A stretch of 58,037 nt of DNA from CAZAPG01 sp964486935 (GCA_964486935.1 CAZAPG010000052.1:1-58037); one strand, 5' to 3'. Shown: positions 8,003 through 16,996, numbered from the stretch's first letter. Notes: generated by a model not told the origin, from the sequence alone. Made by a program: numbers and translations.

Positions 8003-9580
8003 TTAAAGGCCGCCCGGCTCTACAACAAAAGTAATGGTGGCCATGGTTGTGCCTTCTACAGATAGCGTTACCTGATACGGGCCGGGTTGAAAGCCGCCGG
8101 TGGGGCTATAAAATACCCAGGCCGTGCCTGTTTCAAAATAATTATCGGGCCAGACATCATCATATACACCCAATTCGGTATCGCCCCATTGCCACCGGTG
8201 CGACCAGCGAGTGCCCGGCTCGATGTTGGCGTAATCAAAAAACAGGTAAATGGGGGGCGTCCCCGGGGCAAATGAGTTGCCAATTTTGGCCGGTTGGTTG
8301 TCGGCGGTAATTTCATGAGCCAGAATTGGGTTGGTAAAGGGGCTGTTGTCGGCCACCACCGGCGGGCCAGGGGTGGGCAGGGGAAGCGGGGTGGGGGTGA
8401 CGGTGGGCGTGGGGGGGATGTCTGTAGGCGTGGGCAGCGGGGTGGATGTGGAAATTACAACCAGAACAGCCGTAGCGGTTGGTGAGGCGATGGTGGTTTG
8501 CGCCGGCTCTGTTGCTGCCGAAACTGCGCCGGCAATATCTTTGGTTGCGGCAGTTGGGGTTGCAGCGGCGGTGGATTGGGCCAGAAAAGATGGCTGCCAG
8601 GCCAGCCAGGCCGACACGCCCAAAAAACCCAATACCAGCAGCAAAATAATAACCGGCACAGCCACAAGCGCCCACAGCCAGGGCCGCTTCCACAACGGCT
8701 GCGCCGCGCTTAAACCCTCGAGGGGGCGGGTGGCTGTCGAGGGGCGGCGCACCGGGGCTGAGCCTTCGGTGGCTACGGTGAGGGCGCGGATAAATTCTGA
8801 GCCGGTGTTATAGCGCAACTCCAGCCCTTTTGAAAGCATGCGGCCAATAGCCTCGCTGAGTGGCACCGACACACCCGGATTGACCGCGTGCAACGGGCGT
8901 GGCTGCTCGTAAGCCTGGGCGTGCAGCACCGCCGCCGGAGAGCCGGCAAAGGGCGGCTGGCCGTTGAGCATTTGGTAGCACAAAACACCCAGCGAATACA
9001 AATCTGATTGGCGGCTAGGCCCCTGGCCATGAACTCGCTCCGGGGCCAGAATCTCTGGCGAGCCAACTGCGTAGCCCTGCTTGACCAGGCTGGTGCCCAC
9101 CATTGCCTGAGTCTGGCTAAAATCGGCCACGGTCACATGGTCGTTGGCGTCAACATATATCCGGCTGGCCGACAGGTCGCCATGCATGATGGATTTTTGA
9201 TGGGCGTAATCCAGCGCGGCGGCAATTTGCCGGGCAATGGTCAGCATCCGCTGCGGGGGCAACGGCCCCTGGTTTTCTAAAATTTGGGCCAGCGGTTGCG
9301 CCTCAATCATCTCGCGGACTACGTACAGCGTGTCGCCCTCCCGGTTGGCCTGATAGGTTTGCGCAATATTTGGGTGCTCCAGCCGGGTGGTTTGGCGGGT
9401 AATCTCTACAAAGCGCCGCACAAAAAAATCGTCAAAAGTAAATTGAGGAGCGACCACTTTAATAGCTACAATCGCCGCGTCAGATTTTCTGCGCGCCCTG
9501 TAAACAATGGTCAAATCGCCCCGGCCAATCTCATGTTCAAGCGTGTAATCTTTCAGTTCGATTGTGGTACTTACGGCCAT
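8003..9580 (-). CDS. Membrane Ser/Thr kinase-like protein with degraded catalytic loop
   Basis: A 525-residue protein with a PknB-type kinase fold at about 12-270, one membrane helix at about 301-326, a Pro/Thr-rich linker, and an extracellular beta-rich domain at about 415-525. The glycine loop (IGRGDLTIVY), the ATP-binding Lys (AIK, residue 41) and the APE motif are present. However, HRDLKxxN reads HGDLSASR (133-140) and DFG reads DFS (153-155). The Arg, the loop Lys and the metal-binding Asn are therefore replaced, while both Asp remain. I infer a pseudokinase or a weak atypical kinase acting as a sensor or scaffold. It is a single gene with the flavin importer promoter just downstream. 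Confidence 0.85.
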   Translation of the reverse strand: MAVSTTIELKDYTLEHEIGRGDLTIVYRARRKSDAAIVAIKVVAPQFTFDDFFVRRFVEITRQTTRLEHPNIAQTYQANREGDTLYVVREMIEAQPLAQILENQGPLPPQRMLTIARQIAAALDYAHQKSIMHGDLSASRIYVDANDHVTVADFSQTQAMVGTSLVKQGYAVGSPEILAPERVHGQGPSRQSDLYSLGVLCYQMLNGQPPFAGSPAAVLHAQAYEQPRPLHAVNPGVSVPLSEAIGRMLSKGLELRYNTGSEFIRALTVATEGSAPVRRPSTATRPLEGLSAAQPLWKRPWLWALVAVPVIILLLVLGFLGVSAWLAWQPSFLAQSTAAATPTAATKDIAGAVSAATEPAQTTIASPTATAVLVVISTSTPLPTPTDIPPTPTVTPTPLPLPTPGPPVVADNSPFTNPILAHEITADNQPAKIGNSFAPGTPPIYLFFDYANIEPGTRWSHRWQWGDTELGVYDDVWPDNYFETGTAWVFYSPTGGFQPGPYQVTLSVEGTTMATITFVVEPGGL

Positions 9581-9819
9581 AAGACTCCAGTGCTAATTTT
9601 GGTGAAACACTTTTTACTGGTTTATTTATAATAGCCTAATCCGGTATTGGCAAAACTGCTGCGCCATAATTTATCTATGGATGATAGCCTGTTATTATAC
9701 GCTATCCGGGGGTGTTTCCTTTTGATTTGCGCCAGACGGGTGAGCGTCTGTAAAAATCTGGCAAAATAGATGGCCTGTGATTATAATAACCTTTAAATAA
9801 TTTAACCCGGATACTGAAT

Positions 9820-10377
9820 TTGTCTACCCACTTAACCCTGATTTTGGGCGGCGCTCGTAGCGGCAAAAGCGATTACGCCGAAAAGCTGGCCGCCAGCATG
9901 GGGCAGCATATTTTATACATTGCCACCGCCGAAGCCAAAGACGAAGAGATGGCTGCCCGCATTAAAGCCCATCAACAGGCGCGGCCTGCCCAATGGCAAA
10001 CGGTAGAGGCTCCCCAAAATGTGGGCGCAGCTCTTGGCGCCATCAGTAACCGGCCCGATGCCATATTGCTGGATTGTTTAACCCTGTTGGCCTCTAACAT
10101 TGTGCTGGCCATGCAAGAGCAGCTCCAGCCGGCCATTGAAATTGCCCTGCAAAAAGAGATTGACCAGTTGCTGGCTGCTCAAGCCCGGCTTTCGGCGCCG
10201 CTCATTGTGGTATCTAACGAGGTGGGGCTGGGTTTGGTGCCGCCCTATCCGTTGGGGCGTATCTATCGAGATGTGTTGGGCCGGGCCAATCAACAACTGG
10301 CCGGCCGGGCCAACCGGGTGCTGTTTATGGTAGCCGGATTGCCCATGACGGTAAAAAACGAAGCAACGGGGAGTTAA
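9820..10377 (+). CDS. cobU: Adenosylcobinamide kinase / adenosylcobinamide-phosphate guanylyltransferase
   Basis: Bifunctional enzyme of the lower half of cobalamin assembly; it phosphorylates adenosylcobinamide and adds GMP. The N-terminal P-loop GGARSGKS is at residues 10-17, followed by YIATAEAKDEEMAARIKAHQ, whose His is expected to be the GMP acceptor. DCLTLLASN and SNEVGLGLVPPYPLGRIYRD are strong CobU signatures. Length 185 is normal. The start is TTG 9820 with only a weak CCGG-type binding site. No other cobalamin gene is nearby, so it may work in salvage with genes elsewhere. The upstream gap (9581-9819) shows only a small hairpin at 9733-9750 and no recognisable cobalamin riboswitch. 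Confidence 0.94.
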   Translation: MSTHLTLILGGARSGKSDYAEKLAASMGQHILYIATAEAKDEEMAARIKAHQQARPAQWQTVEAPQNVGAALGAISNRPDAILLDCLTLLASNIVLAMQEQLQPAIEIALQKEIDQLLAAQARLSAPLIVVSNEVGLGLVPPYPLGRIYRDVLGRANQQLAGRANRVLFMVAGLPMTVKNEATGS

Positions 10378-10407
10378 CATCGAGCTTCGGCATCTTTCGG
10401 GGGGACC

Positions 10408-10839
10408 ATGATTTCTTTAACCCTGGCGCAGCAATTGAAAAAATCTGGCCTGCGCTGGAAGATAAACAAAAATGATTTCTTTGCCGTTCCCGACCGGGGC
10501 CTGGATGATAGCGTTTTTGTTATCAGCGATATGACGGTGATGGTTGAGGTTGTATCCGGGGCGCTGGCCGTTACCTTTCATGGCGCGGTTGAGTGGGCGC
10601 TGGACCACGTAGAGGTAACAGAACTGGTTTGGCTGCCCAGAGAGGAGCAACTGCGCGAAATGCTGGAACAGTTGCTGATTGGTCAACCTGAACCCATACT
10701 GGTTTTATTCAGCATCGCCGACGGCTATCGCTGCGAAGTTCAATTTCAGGAGCAATTTTTAGCCTTTGAGGCGTTTGGAGCCAGCGACGCCTACGGGCAG
10801 GCGCTGTTGTATATTTTGCAGCAGCAATCTACGGCGTGA
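10408..10839 (+). CDS. Conserved-looking hypothetical protein, 143 residues
   Basis: I do not recognise a defined domain. It is a soluble acidic protein starting ATG 10408 with a GGGGGGACC binding site just before. The N-terminal part (LAQQLKKSGLRWKINKNDFFAVPDRGLDD) followed by VFVISDM resembles small uncharacterised proteins seen often in Chloroflexota genomes. It follows cobU by 30 bases and could be co-transcribed with it. Its end overlaps the end of the convergent lutC gene by 11 bases. No signal peptide, membrane segment or metal motif is seen. Confidence 0.7.
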   Translation: MISLTLAQQLKKSGLRWKINKNDFFAVPDRGLDDSVFVISDMTVMVEVVSGALAVTFHGAVEWALDHVEVTELVWLPREEQLREMLEQLLIGQPEPILVLFSIADGYRCEVQFQEQFLAFEAFGASDAYGQALLYILQQQSTA

Positions 10840-11518
10840 TAATAACGTGTATCTCGCCTGGCCCGTGGACGCCCATGGTCAGGGTCAGCTCAATATCGCC
10901 GGTGCGGCTGGGGCCGGCAATGAAAACCAGGTTGCTGCCCTGTTGGGTGACCTGGGGGTTGCCGGCCAGAAAAGCGGCGATTGAGGGGTAAATTTTGCGT
11001 TTGGGCAGCAGGGCAATATGCACCGGCGGCAGCAGCGAAGCCAGCCGGCCCCGGCCCGGCCCGCTAATCAGGGCGATGGCTCCGTTATCGGCCAGGCCGC
11101 CGGCAGCGCCGGTTAAGCCCACCCGTATATCGTCGATGGCCGCCAGTTGAGCCTTGCGCTCATCTGCCGCGGCGGGCAGGGCGCTGCCGGCCATGGCGAC
11201 GCCGGCCTCGGTTAGCGCGGCGCGCAAACCGGTTAGCCCCAGCGCCTCGTCATCCCAGGCAATAATCCGGTCGGCCTGATGTTTCCCCAAAATCTCCAAA
11301 ACTTTATCGGCGGCTTCTTCAATATCATTTAAAATATGCGTGTGGCCGGCCAGCGCCTCCAGCTCTTGCTTAAAGCTGACAGCTAATTCGTCGGGCGACG
11401 CGCCAGCCCTGAAACTGTAGCCCTGAAACGAACCGGGATGCTCCGCACTGGCTTCGGGCAGGTAGGCGCGGGGCAGGCCGAGTTTAATATTGTTGAGGAA
11501 TTTTTCTCGGTTGGTCAT
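10829..11518 (-). CDS. lutC: LUD-domain protein, lactate utilization protein C
   Basis: A 229-residue soluble protein with one LUD domain. Diagnostic stretches are GLTGAAGGLADNGAIALISG near the middle and the C-terminal VFIAGPSRTGDIELTLTMGV followed by HGP, characteristic of LutC/YkgG. Third gene of lutABC in the order lutA-lutB-lutC on the minus strand. In Bacillus the three proteins together oxidise L-lactate to pyruvate. The gap to lutB (11519-11581) contains AT-rich short repeats. ATG 11518 is the first in-frame start. Confidence 0.92.
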   Translation of the reverse strand: MTNREKFLNNIKLGLPRAYLPEASAEHPGSFQGYSFRAGASPDELAVSFKQELEALAGHTHILNDIEEAADKVLEILGKHQADRIIAWDDEALGLTGLRAALTEAGVAMAGSALPAAADERKAQLAAIDDIRVGLTGAAGGLADNGAIALISGPGRGRLASLLPPVHIALLPKRKIYPSIAAFLAGNPQVTQQGSNLVFIAGPSRTGDIELTLTMGVHGPGEIHVIITP

Positions 11519-11520
11519 GA

Positions 11521-11586
11521 TTGGTAATTAGTAATTGGGTATTGGTAATCAGTAATTGAGAAAATTATTCATAATTACCAATTACC
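11521..11586. repeat. AT-rich TAATTGG/TAATTAG short-repeat tract between lutB and lutC
   Basis: Imperfect copies of TAATTAG, TAATTGG and their complements fill the gap between lutB and lutC. The same words form the expanded variable arm of the FMN riboswitch at about 7765-7815. This looks like a dispersed short AT-rich repeat that spreads in non-coding DNA of this genome. Function unknown. Confidence 0.6.
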
Positions 11587-13006
11587 TTCTCTCTTCCCGC
11601 CAGCGCTGGCTGAATGATTTTGGCGCAAAGGCCGGAAAATCGCGCTGGTCTGTCCAGCCGGAAAGCGGGCCGGGCAGTTTTTTAATCCAGCCGTCTTTGG
11701 CAAGTATTCGCGTAGCCAGGGTACTAAATTTACTCCCCAGCCGAAACAGCGCCGGTCGCGTGGCCCCAAAGCGATACAGCCCCAACCCGATTTTTAGCCA
11801 GAGCGGACCTTTGCCTGCCTGCGCGCCCTCATCGCGCAGTTTTAGCAGCATGCGCGGGATGTTAATGCGCACCGGGCAAACCTCGCGGCAAGCCCCGCAC
11901 AGGCTGCTGGCGTGGGGCAACTCGCTCCAGGGGCCGATGCCGTACAGCCCCGGCGTTACAATTGAGCCGACCGGGCCGGGGTAAACGCTGCCGTAGGCGT
12001 GTCCCCCAATTTGCTGGTAAACCGGGCAAACATTCAAACAGGCCCCGCAGCGGATGCAGTACAAAATTTCGGCCAGTTCGCCTTGCAGCATTTTAGTGCG
12101 GCCATTATCCACAATTACTACGTGGAACTCGTCGGGGCCGTCCGGTTCGGCGGCGTCGGGGCCGTTGGCCCGGCGGGGGCCGGTGATGATGTTGGTGTAA
12201 ACGCTAATTTTTTGGCCGGTGGCGCTGCGGGCCAAAAGCTGAATCATCACCCCCAAATCTTCCATGGTGGGCACCAGCCGCTCCATGCCCATTACCGCCA
12301 CATGAATGCGGGGCGTGGTGGTGGCCAGCCGGGCGTTGCCTTCGTTTGTAACCAGGCACATGCTGCCGGTTTGGGCCACGCCAAAATTAACGCCGGTAAT
12401 GCCCATATCGGCCTTCAAAAAATCTTGCCGCAGCATGCGCCGGGCCAGGGCGGTCATGTTTGGCACGTCGGCTAAATCTTCGTCGGAAGCGTTTAGCTTT
12501 TCACGGAACAGTTGGGCCACATCTTGCCTGGTTTTGTGGATAACCGGGGCAATGATGTGCGAAGGCTTTTCCCCGGCCAATTGGATGATGTACTCCCCCA
12601 AATCGGTCTCAACCACCCGCGCCCCCACCTGCTCCAGCTCGTGGTTTAGCTCCATCTCTTCCGTGACCATCGACTTGGATTTGACCACCGATTTGACCTC
12701 TCGCTCCCGGGCCAGGCGGGTAATGTAACTGTTGGCCTCGGCGGCGGTTTGGGCAAAGTAGACATGTCCCCCCAGCTTTTCAACCGAGTTGGCAAATTGG
12801 GCCAGGTAGGTATCCAGGTTGGCAATGGTGTGGGCGCGGATGCGCCGGGCGTGGTCGCGCAGCGGTTCAGCCTCCGGCAGAGATTCCAGCGATTTGTTCC
12901 GGTTGGCGACAAAGCGAGTAGTGGCAATATTTAACGCCGTGTGCAGTTGATTGTTGCGCAGGGCGTCTTCCACGCGCTCATAAAAGTTGATGTTTGAAGC
13001 GGTCAT
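11582..13006 (-). CDS. lutB: Iron-sulfur LUD protein, lactate utilization protein B
   Basis: About 474 residues. A LUD domain (VVKSKSMVTEEMELNHELE) spans the first two-thirds. Two ferredoxin-like cysteine clusters follow: CIRCGACLNVCPVY and CGACREVCPVRINIP, each able to hold a [4Fe-4S] centre. This is the LutB/YkgF arrangement. The frame is open to 13051, but I choose ATG 13006 (MTASNINFYERV), which has AAGGA as ribosome binding site. This start leaves a 51-base gap to lutA holding an inverted repeat. It acts with LutA and LutC in electron transfer from lactate. Confidence 0.93.
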   Translation of the reverse strand: MTASNINFYERVEDALRNNQLHTALNIATTRFVANRNKSLESLPEAEPLRDHARRIRAHTIANLDTYLAQFANSVEKLGGHVYFAQTAAEANSYITRLAREREVKSVVKSKSMVTEEMELNHELEQVGARVVETDLGEYIIQLAGEKPSHIIAPVIHKTRQDVAQLFREKLNASDEDLADVPNMTALARRMLRQDFLKADMGITGVNFGVAQTGSMCLVTNEGNARLATTTPRIHVAVMGMERLVPTMEDLGVMIQLLARSATGQKISVYTNIITGPRRANGPDAAEPDGPDEFHVVIVDNGRTKMLQGELAEILYCIRCGACLNVCPVYQQIGGHAYGSVYPGPVGSIVTPGLYGIGPWSELPHASSLCGACREVCPVRINIPRMLLKLRDEGAQAGKGPLWLKIGLGLYRFGATRPALFRLGSKFSTLATRILAKDGWIKKLPGPLSGWTDQRDFPAFAPKSFSQRWREERR

Positions 13007-13019
13007 AGGTTCCTTGCTG

Positions 13020-13060
13020 AGTGTCAGGTGATTCTTTTTGACCCGTGACACCTGACGCTA
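13020..13060. repeat. Inverted repeat between lutA and lutB
   Basis: AGTGTCAGGTG (13020-13030) is the reverse complement, with one or two mismatches, of CACCTGACGCT (13049-13059). On the minus strand it gives an RNA hairpin immediately after the lutA stop and before lutB. It may adjust relative expression within the operon. Nothing ties it to a known operator. Confidence 0.45.
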
Positions 13061-13795
13061 TTTTTCCCGCAATATTTCCGCCAAATGTTTAACCTGTATT
13101 TTGCTGCCGCGACGCCGCAGCCCGCCGGCAATGTGCATCAGGCAGCTAACATCGGCGCCGACGACGGTATCCGCGCCGGTGGCTTCGATGTTGTCCAGCT
13201 TGCGTTGCATAATGGCCCCGGAGATGTCGCTCATTTTTACGGCAAACAGGCCGCCAAAGCCGCAACATTCTTCGGCGCCGGGCAGCTCTTTTTGTTCCGC
13301 GCCGGAAACGTTGCTCAAAAGTTTTCTGGGCTGCTGTTTGAGGCCCAACCCGCGCAAACCGTGGCAAGAGGCGTGGTAGGTCAGGCAGCCGCCGGCCCTG
13401 GCCTGCACATCGGCAACGCCCAGCACGTCTACCAGAAATTGGGTAAACTCGTAGGTGCGTTGGGCCAGAGCGGCGGCTTTGGGGCCATATTCGGGGTCGT
13501 TCGCCAGAATTTCGGCGTAGTGGTGAATAACCATATCGCCGCAGGAACCGGAAGGGATGACGACCGGCGCGTCGCTTTGCGAGAGAACATCAATGGTGTG
13601 GCGGGCCATGGCGCGGGCATCGTTCCAAAAGCCGGCGTTGAAGGCGGGCTGGCCGCAGCAGGTTTGCGCCTGGGGATACTCAACCTTTAGCCCCAAATTC
13701 TCTAAAATTTCAACGACGGCAAAGCCGACATCGGGGAAGAACTGGTCAACCAAACAGGTAACAAACAGTTGAACGGATTTGATTTCGGTCTGCAT
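13058..13795 (-). CDS. lutA: CCG-domain Fe-S oxidoreductase, lactate utilization protein A
   Basis: About 245 residues from ATG 13795 (MQTEIKSVQLFVTCLVDQFF). The open frame extends 19 codons further upstream, but these residues do not look like LutA. Two cysteine-rich CCG motifs are present, TCCGQPAFNAGF and ECCGFGGLFAV, with the intervening PSGSCGDM and YHASCHG. These are the hallmarks of LutA/YkgE and the GlcF C-terminal half. First gene of the lutABC operon. No regulator of the LutR type is adjacent. Confidence 0.94.
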   Translation of the reverse strand: MQTEIKSVQLFVTCLVDQFFPDVGFAVVEILENLGLKVEYPQAQTCCGQPAFNAGFWNDARAMARHTIDVLSQSDAPVVIPSGSCGDMVIHHYAEILANDPEYGPKAAALAQRTYEFTQFLVDVLGVADVQARAGGCLTYHASCHGLRGLGLKQQPRKLLSNVSGAEQKELPGAEECCGFGGLFAVKMSDISGAIMQRKLDNIEATGADTVVGADVSCLMHIAGGLRRRGSKIQVKHLAEILREK

Positions 13796-13869
13796 TGACG
13801 CGTCCTGCGTGGGAGTTGGACCTATTGTAATCCAAAGCCCCATAGCAGGCAAAAGCCGATAAGTTTTCG

Positions 13870-14454
13870 TTACATTTTGGCCGGAAATAAGCCTTTTAAG
13901 TTAGGGGGTTTTTGGTTTGCAATTGAAAGTGGCTGTTTTTTACGACACGCCGTGCAGGGGCTAATTAGTTGGATGGCGTAAAGGTGAAAATCGTAGCTGG
14001 TAAAGTAGAGCCGGTCATTGTCAATGGCCGGCGACGAGAACACGTTGCCCTGGGTGTCAAATTTCCACAGGCCCCGTCCGGTTTGAGCATCGAGCGCGTA
14101 AAAATCGGTGTCGTCGCTGCCAAAATAAACCACGCCATCGGCGATGGCCGGAGCGGACTCAATCCGAAACCTGGTTTTGAATCGCCATTTTGCCTCGCCG
14201 GTCTGTCTATCCAGGGCATAGAGGTGACCATCGTAGCTGCCAAAATAAACAAATTCACCGGCGATAGTTGGCGACGAGGTCACAGGACCATCCGTCTTAA
14301 ATCGCCACTGTTCCTGGCCGGTCTGGCTATCGAGCGCGTAGAGATGATGATCGTGGCTGCCAAAGTAAACCAAACCGTCGCTGATAACGGGCGAGGCGGT
14401 GACGGTCCCCCCTGCTTTAAATGTCCACCCAATCAACGCTGTTGAGCAGCACAA
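13870..14454 (-). pseudogene. PQQ-like beta-propeller segment, probably the frameshifted C-terminal part of the anti-sigma factor
   Basis: About 190 residues containing four blades of the type DGLVYFGSHDHHLYALDSQT, each ending in YALDxxTG and followed by W(R/K)F. A complete propeller would need more blades. It lies one frame off the anti-sigma gene and overlaps it by 38 bases. The only upstream start is a TTG at 14454 inside that gene, with no ribosome binding site. The anti-sigma protein ends just after a membrane helix, where an extracellular domain would be expected. I infer that both belonged to one membrane-spanning sensor and that a +1 shift before the TAA at 14417 separates them. The C-terminal 30 residues look unlike a propeller. 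Confidence 0.6.
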
Positions 14455-14779
14455 CCAGCCCTACCCCCAGGGCAACCAGAACGGCCAATGAGGCCACACC
14501 GGACAGAATTTGGCGAGATTGATTAGCCAGTGGGGAAAATTTTGAACGTTGCAGCCGGGGCGCAATGGCGGCAAAATTCACCTGAGCCGGGGGTTCAATC
14601 TGCCGCCGCACCGCCTGAACGCTGTTACCCATGCGGCGCTGAATAGCTTCCTGTTCGCCCAGCCGCGCTCGACACACCGGGCAGGTGGTCAGGTGAAGCT
14701 CCATTGTCTCCCGCTGAGTGTCGGTGAGCGCCAGGTACAAATAATCCAGTATTTGTTGACCGTTTAAATGTTGCTTCAT
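14417..14779 (-). CDS. Anti-sigma factor with zinc-finger domain and one membrane helix
   Basis: 120 residues. The N-terminal zinc-binding anti-sigma motif is visible as HLTTCPVCRARL (His and two Cys, about 30-39). A hydrophobic helix is near the C-terminus, at about 91-112 (ILSGVASLAVLVALGVGL and following). ATG 14779 overlaps the end of the sigma-factor gene by four bases, so the pair is translationally coupled. It should hold the ECF sigma factor inactive at the membrane. The protein stops only eight residues after the helix, where a propeller-coding frame begins, suggesting a lost or shifted extracellular domain. Confidence 0.87.
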   Translation of the reverse strand: MKQHLNGQQILDYLYLALTDTQRETMELHLTTCPVCRARLGEQEAIQRRMGNSVQAVRRQIEPPAQVNFAAIAPRLQRSKFSPLANQSRQILSGVASLAVLVALGVGLVVLLNSVDWVDI

Positions 14780-15354
14780 TGGATTCGTTCTTCCAAACCA
14801 ATCAGGTTACTTTGGGCCAGAATTGGGCCTAACTTTTTATGCGCCGACTGCACCCTGGAGCGCGCCGCCCGCGCGGAACAGCCTAAAATCTCGGCGATCT
14901 CCCGATAGGTGTAATCGGCCCAGTAGTGCAGCACCACCGCCTCGCGGAGCGGCTGTTTTAGGCCTTGGATAGCCTGCCAGACCTCGTCTTGCATGGCGCT
15001 GTGAATCATTTGACGCTCCGGGCCGGGGCCGGGATCGGTGACATCGCCGCCTTTTTTCCGCCAGGCAAAAAGAGAAAGGCTGGGCAAATAGCGACGGCGG
15101 CGTTTGTTGCGGCAGCGGCTGACGGTGATGGTATGCAGCCAGGTGGAAAATTTGGCCCGGCGAGGGTCGTAGCGGTCTATGTGGGTTAAGGCGTAGGTCA
15201 GGGCGTCCTGGGCCACTTCTTCGGCATCGGTAGGGTCGTCCAGCAGGGCGTAAGCCAGCCCAAAGGCCGCTCCGCGAAAATGGTTGTATATCGCCTCGGC
15301 GGCCTGTTCATCGCCGCCCTGCCAGCGCTGGATGAGAACCGCCGGATCGACCAT
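14776..15354 (-). CDS. ECF-type RNA polymerase sigma factor
   Basis: 192 residues. Region 2 includes AYALLDDPTDAEEVAQDALTYA and the DNA-melting part KFSTWLHTITVSRCRNKRRR. Region 4 has the helix-turn-helix around LREAVVLHYWADYTYREIAE. It is the first gene of a sigma/anti-sigma pair on the minus strand and ends in a 4-base overlap with the anti-sigma gene. The signal should come through the membrane anti-sigma factor and possibly its propeller. Targets are unknown. Confidence 0.93.
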   Translation of the reverse strand: MVDPAVLIQRWQGGDEQAAEAIYNHFRGAAFGLAYALLDDPTDAEEVAQDALTYALTHIDRYDPRRAKFSTWLHTITVSRCRNKRRRRYLPSLSLFAWRKKGGDVTDPGPGPERQMIHSAMQDEVWQAIQGLKQPLREAVVLHYWADYTYREIAEILGCSARAARSRVQSAHKKLGPILAQSNLIGLEERIQ

Positions 15355-15574
15355 CTCAGCGCCCGCCCTTGTGTAGGTGTATCACTGCCCCTGCCTCAGC
15401 CACTCGTTATACTATTATACACCGGTAGAGGCTGAAATGATTACTTGTTAAAATCGCAAAGTTATTGATGAACAACCCCAAACGGTTTGTCTGTTTTTGC
15501 TGGACTTCCCGTGGTTGGCGTGTTATGATGGACAATAAGGTGCAATGGGTTCTCCAGATTGGGTAGATAGGCCA

Positions 15575-16909
15575 ATGTCGCTCCTAAATCCATTTTTTCA
15601 TCGCGGCCCTGTGCGGGAGGCGGCATACTTTTTTGGCCGCGAGCGCGAAACGAGGCAAATGTTGTCGCTGCTGGGCAACGGGCAGAGCGTCTCGCTGGTC
15701 GGGCAGCGACGCATCGGCAAAACCTCGCTGCTCTTTTACCTCTCCACGCCAGAAGTTTATCAACAACACGGCCTCAACCCGCTTCAGTCGCTCTTTGTCT
15801 ACATCGACTGTGGCGGTCTGAGCAATCTGAACCCGCCGGACCTCTATCGCGTATTTCTAGAGGAAATTGGCGATGCCTTGCCCGAACAGGCTCAAGCGCG
15901 CCAGCTTGAAATCCCCAACAACTCCCAACCCATCACCTACCGCCGTTTTGAACGCGCGCTTCGCGGTTTGACTCAGCAGGGGTGGAAGCTCATCATTTTA
16001 CTGGATGAATTTGAGCGGATGAGCCTCAACCCCCACTTAGACCCCGATTTTTTCTCGGGCCTGCGGGCCTTGGCCGGCCGATATCCTATTGCCTATGTGA
16101 CGGCCTCCAAACAGCCCTTGCTGGCCCTGACCTACGCCGATGCCAGTACCCTCAGCTCCCCCTTTTTTAATATCTTCGCCGGGGTTCGCCTGGGCCTGTT
16201 CAGCGAGGCGGACGCCCGCGTTCTCCTCACCGGTCTGGCTGCCAGGGCAGAGATAACCTTCACCCCGGCCACGCTTGATTTCATCCTCGCTCTGGCCGGC
16301 CCGCATCCCCTCTTTCTGCAAATTGCCGGCTTTTACGCCTTTGAGTTGCAGCAAACCAAAGGTTCCCCGCTATCCGCTGAAGATTATGCCGATTTGCGCG
16401 AACGTTTCAACGCCTCCGTAGCCGATCATTTTGACTACTACTGGCGCAGCCTATCCGATACCGAGCAGCGAGTTCTGGCCACCTTGCCCGCCTGGCAAAC
16501 CAAACAGCCAGAGATTGTGCGCCGACTGGCGGAGGTCTGCCTGATTCGGCGCGCGGATCAGGGCTACGATTACCTGTCCCCCTCATTTCGCGATTTTGTG
16601 CAGGCCCAAACCATTCCCGGCTGGCTGCGGGCCGGCCCCCTGGCCATCGACAGCGAGCGACATCAGGTATTCCTGCACGGCCAACTGCTGACTCTGACCC
16701 CTACCCAATTTACGCTGTTGCGGCATCTGGTTGACCAGGCCGGACAGGTCATCACCACCCAGGCGCTGGAGCAGGCCGTTTGGGGCGACGAGTACATCGA
16801 AGACCCGGAGCGGTTGAAGTCGGTTATCAAAGGGCTGCGCCGGGCGCTGGGTCAGGAGTCGGGCCGGTTGGAGAATGTGCGCGGCGTCGGGTATGTGTGG
16901 CGGGGTTGA
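15575..16909 (+). CDS. P-loop (STAND/AAA-like) ATPase with C-terminal OmpR-type winged helix
   Basis: About 444 residues. It opens with FFHRGPVREAAYFFGRERE, then has Walker A GQRRIGKTS (about 43-51) and Walker B in IILLDEFERM (about 139-148). A helical region with PHPLFLQIAGFYAFE follows. The last 75 residues form a Trans_reg_C winged helix (LTPTQFTLLRHLVDQAGQVI ... NVRGVGYVWRG), normally found on OmpR-type response regulators. This should be an NTP-dependent DNA-binding switch. Start could also be ATG 15545. The ATPase part is a clear paralogue of the gene at 21699, down to residues after HRGP. A hairpin terminator follows. Confidence 0.88.
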   Translation: MSLLNPFFHRGPVREAAYFFGRERETRQMLSLLGNGQSVSLVGQRRIGKTSLLFYLSTPEVYQQHGLNPLQSLFVYIDCGGLSNLNPPDLYRVFLEEIGDALPEQAQARQLEIPNNSQPITYRRFERALRGLTQQGWKLIILLDEFERMSLNPHLDPDFFSGLRALAGRYPIAYVTASKQPLLALTYADASTLSSPFFNIFAGVRLGLFSEADARVLLTGLAARAEITFTPATLDFILALAGPHPLFLQIAGFYAFELQQTKGSPLSAEDYADLRERFNASVADHFDYYWRSLSDTEQRVLATLPAWQTKQPEIVRRLAEVCLIRRADQGYDYLSPSFRDFVQAQTIPGWLRAGPLAIDSERHQVFLHGQLLTLTPTQFTLLRHLVDQAGQVITTQALEQAVWGDEYIEDPERLKSVIKGLRRALGQESGRLENVRGVGYVWRG

Positions 16910-16996
16910 TTTCCCTCTTCTGCCCCTGTTTTACCCCTTGATTTTCCCTCTCTTTTCCGACTTGTTGTGATAGGCTAGGAACAATAGATTGTAGGG

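Noticed and set aside
8331..8813. A 160-codon frame on the plus strand opposite the kinase-like gene
   Set aside because: Low-complexity shadow of the Pro/Thr-rich linker on the other strand, with no start signal.
9581..9819. Cobalamin riboswitch upstream of cobU
   Set aside because: No B12-box-like conserved sequence is present; just a small CAGACG/CGTCTG hairpin.
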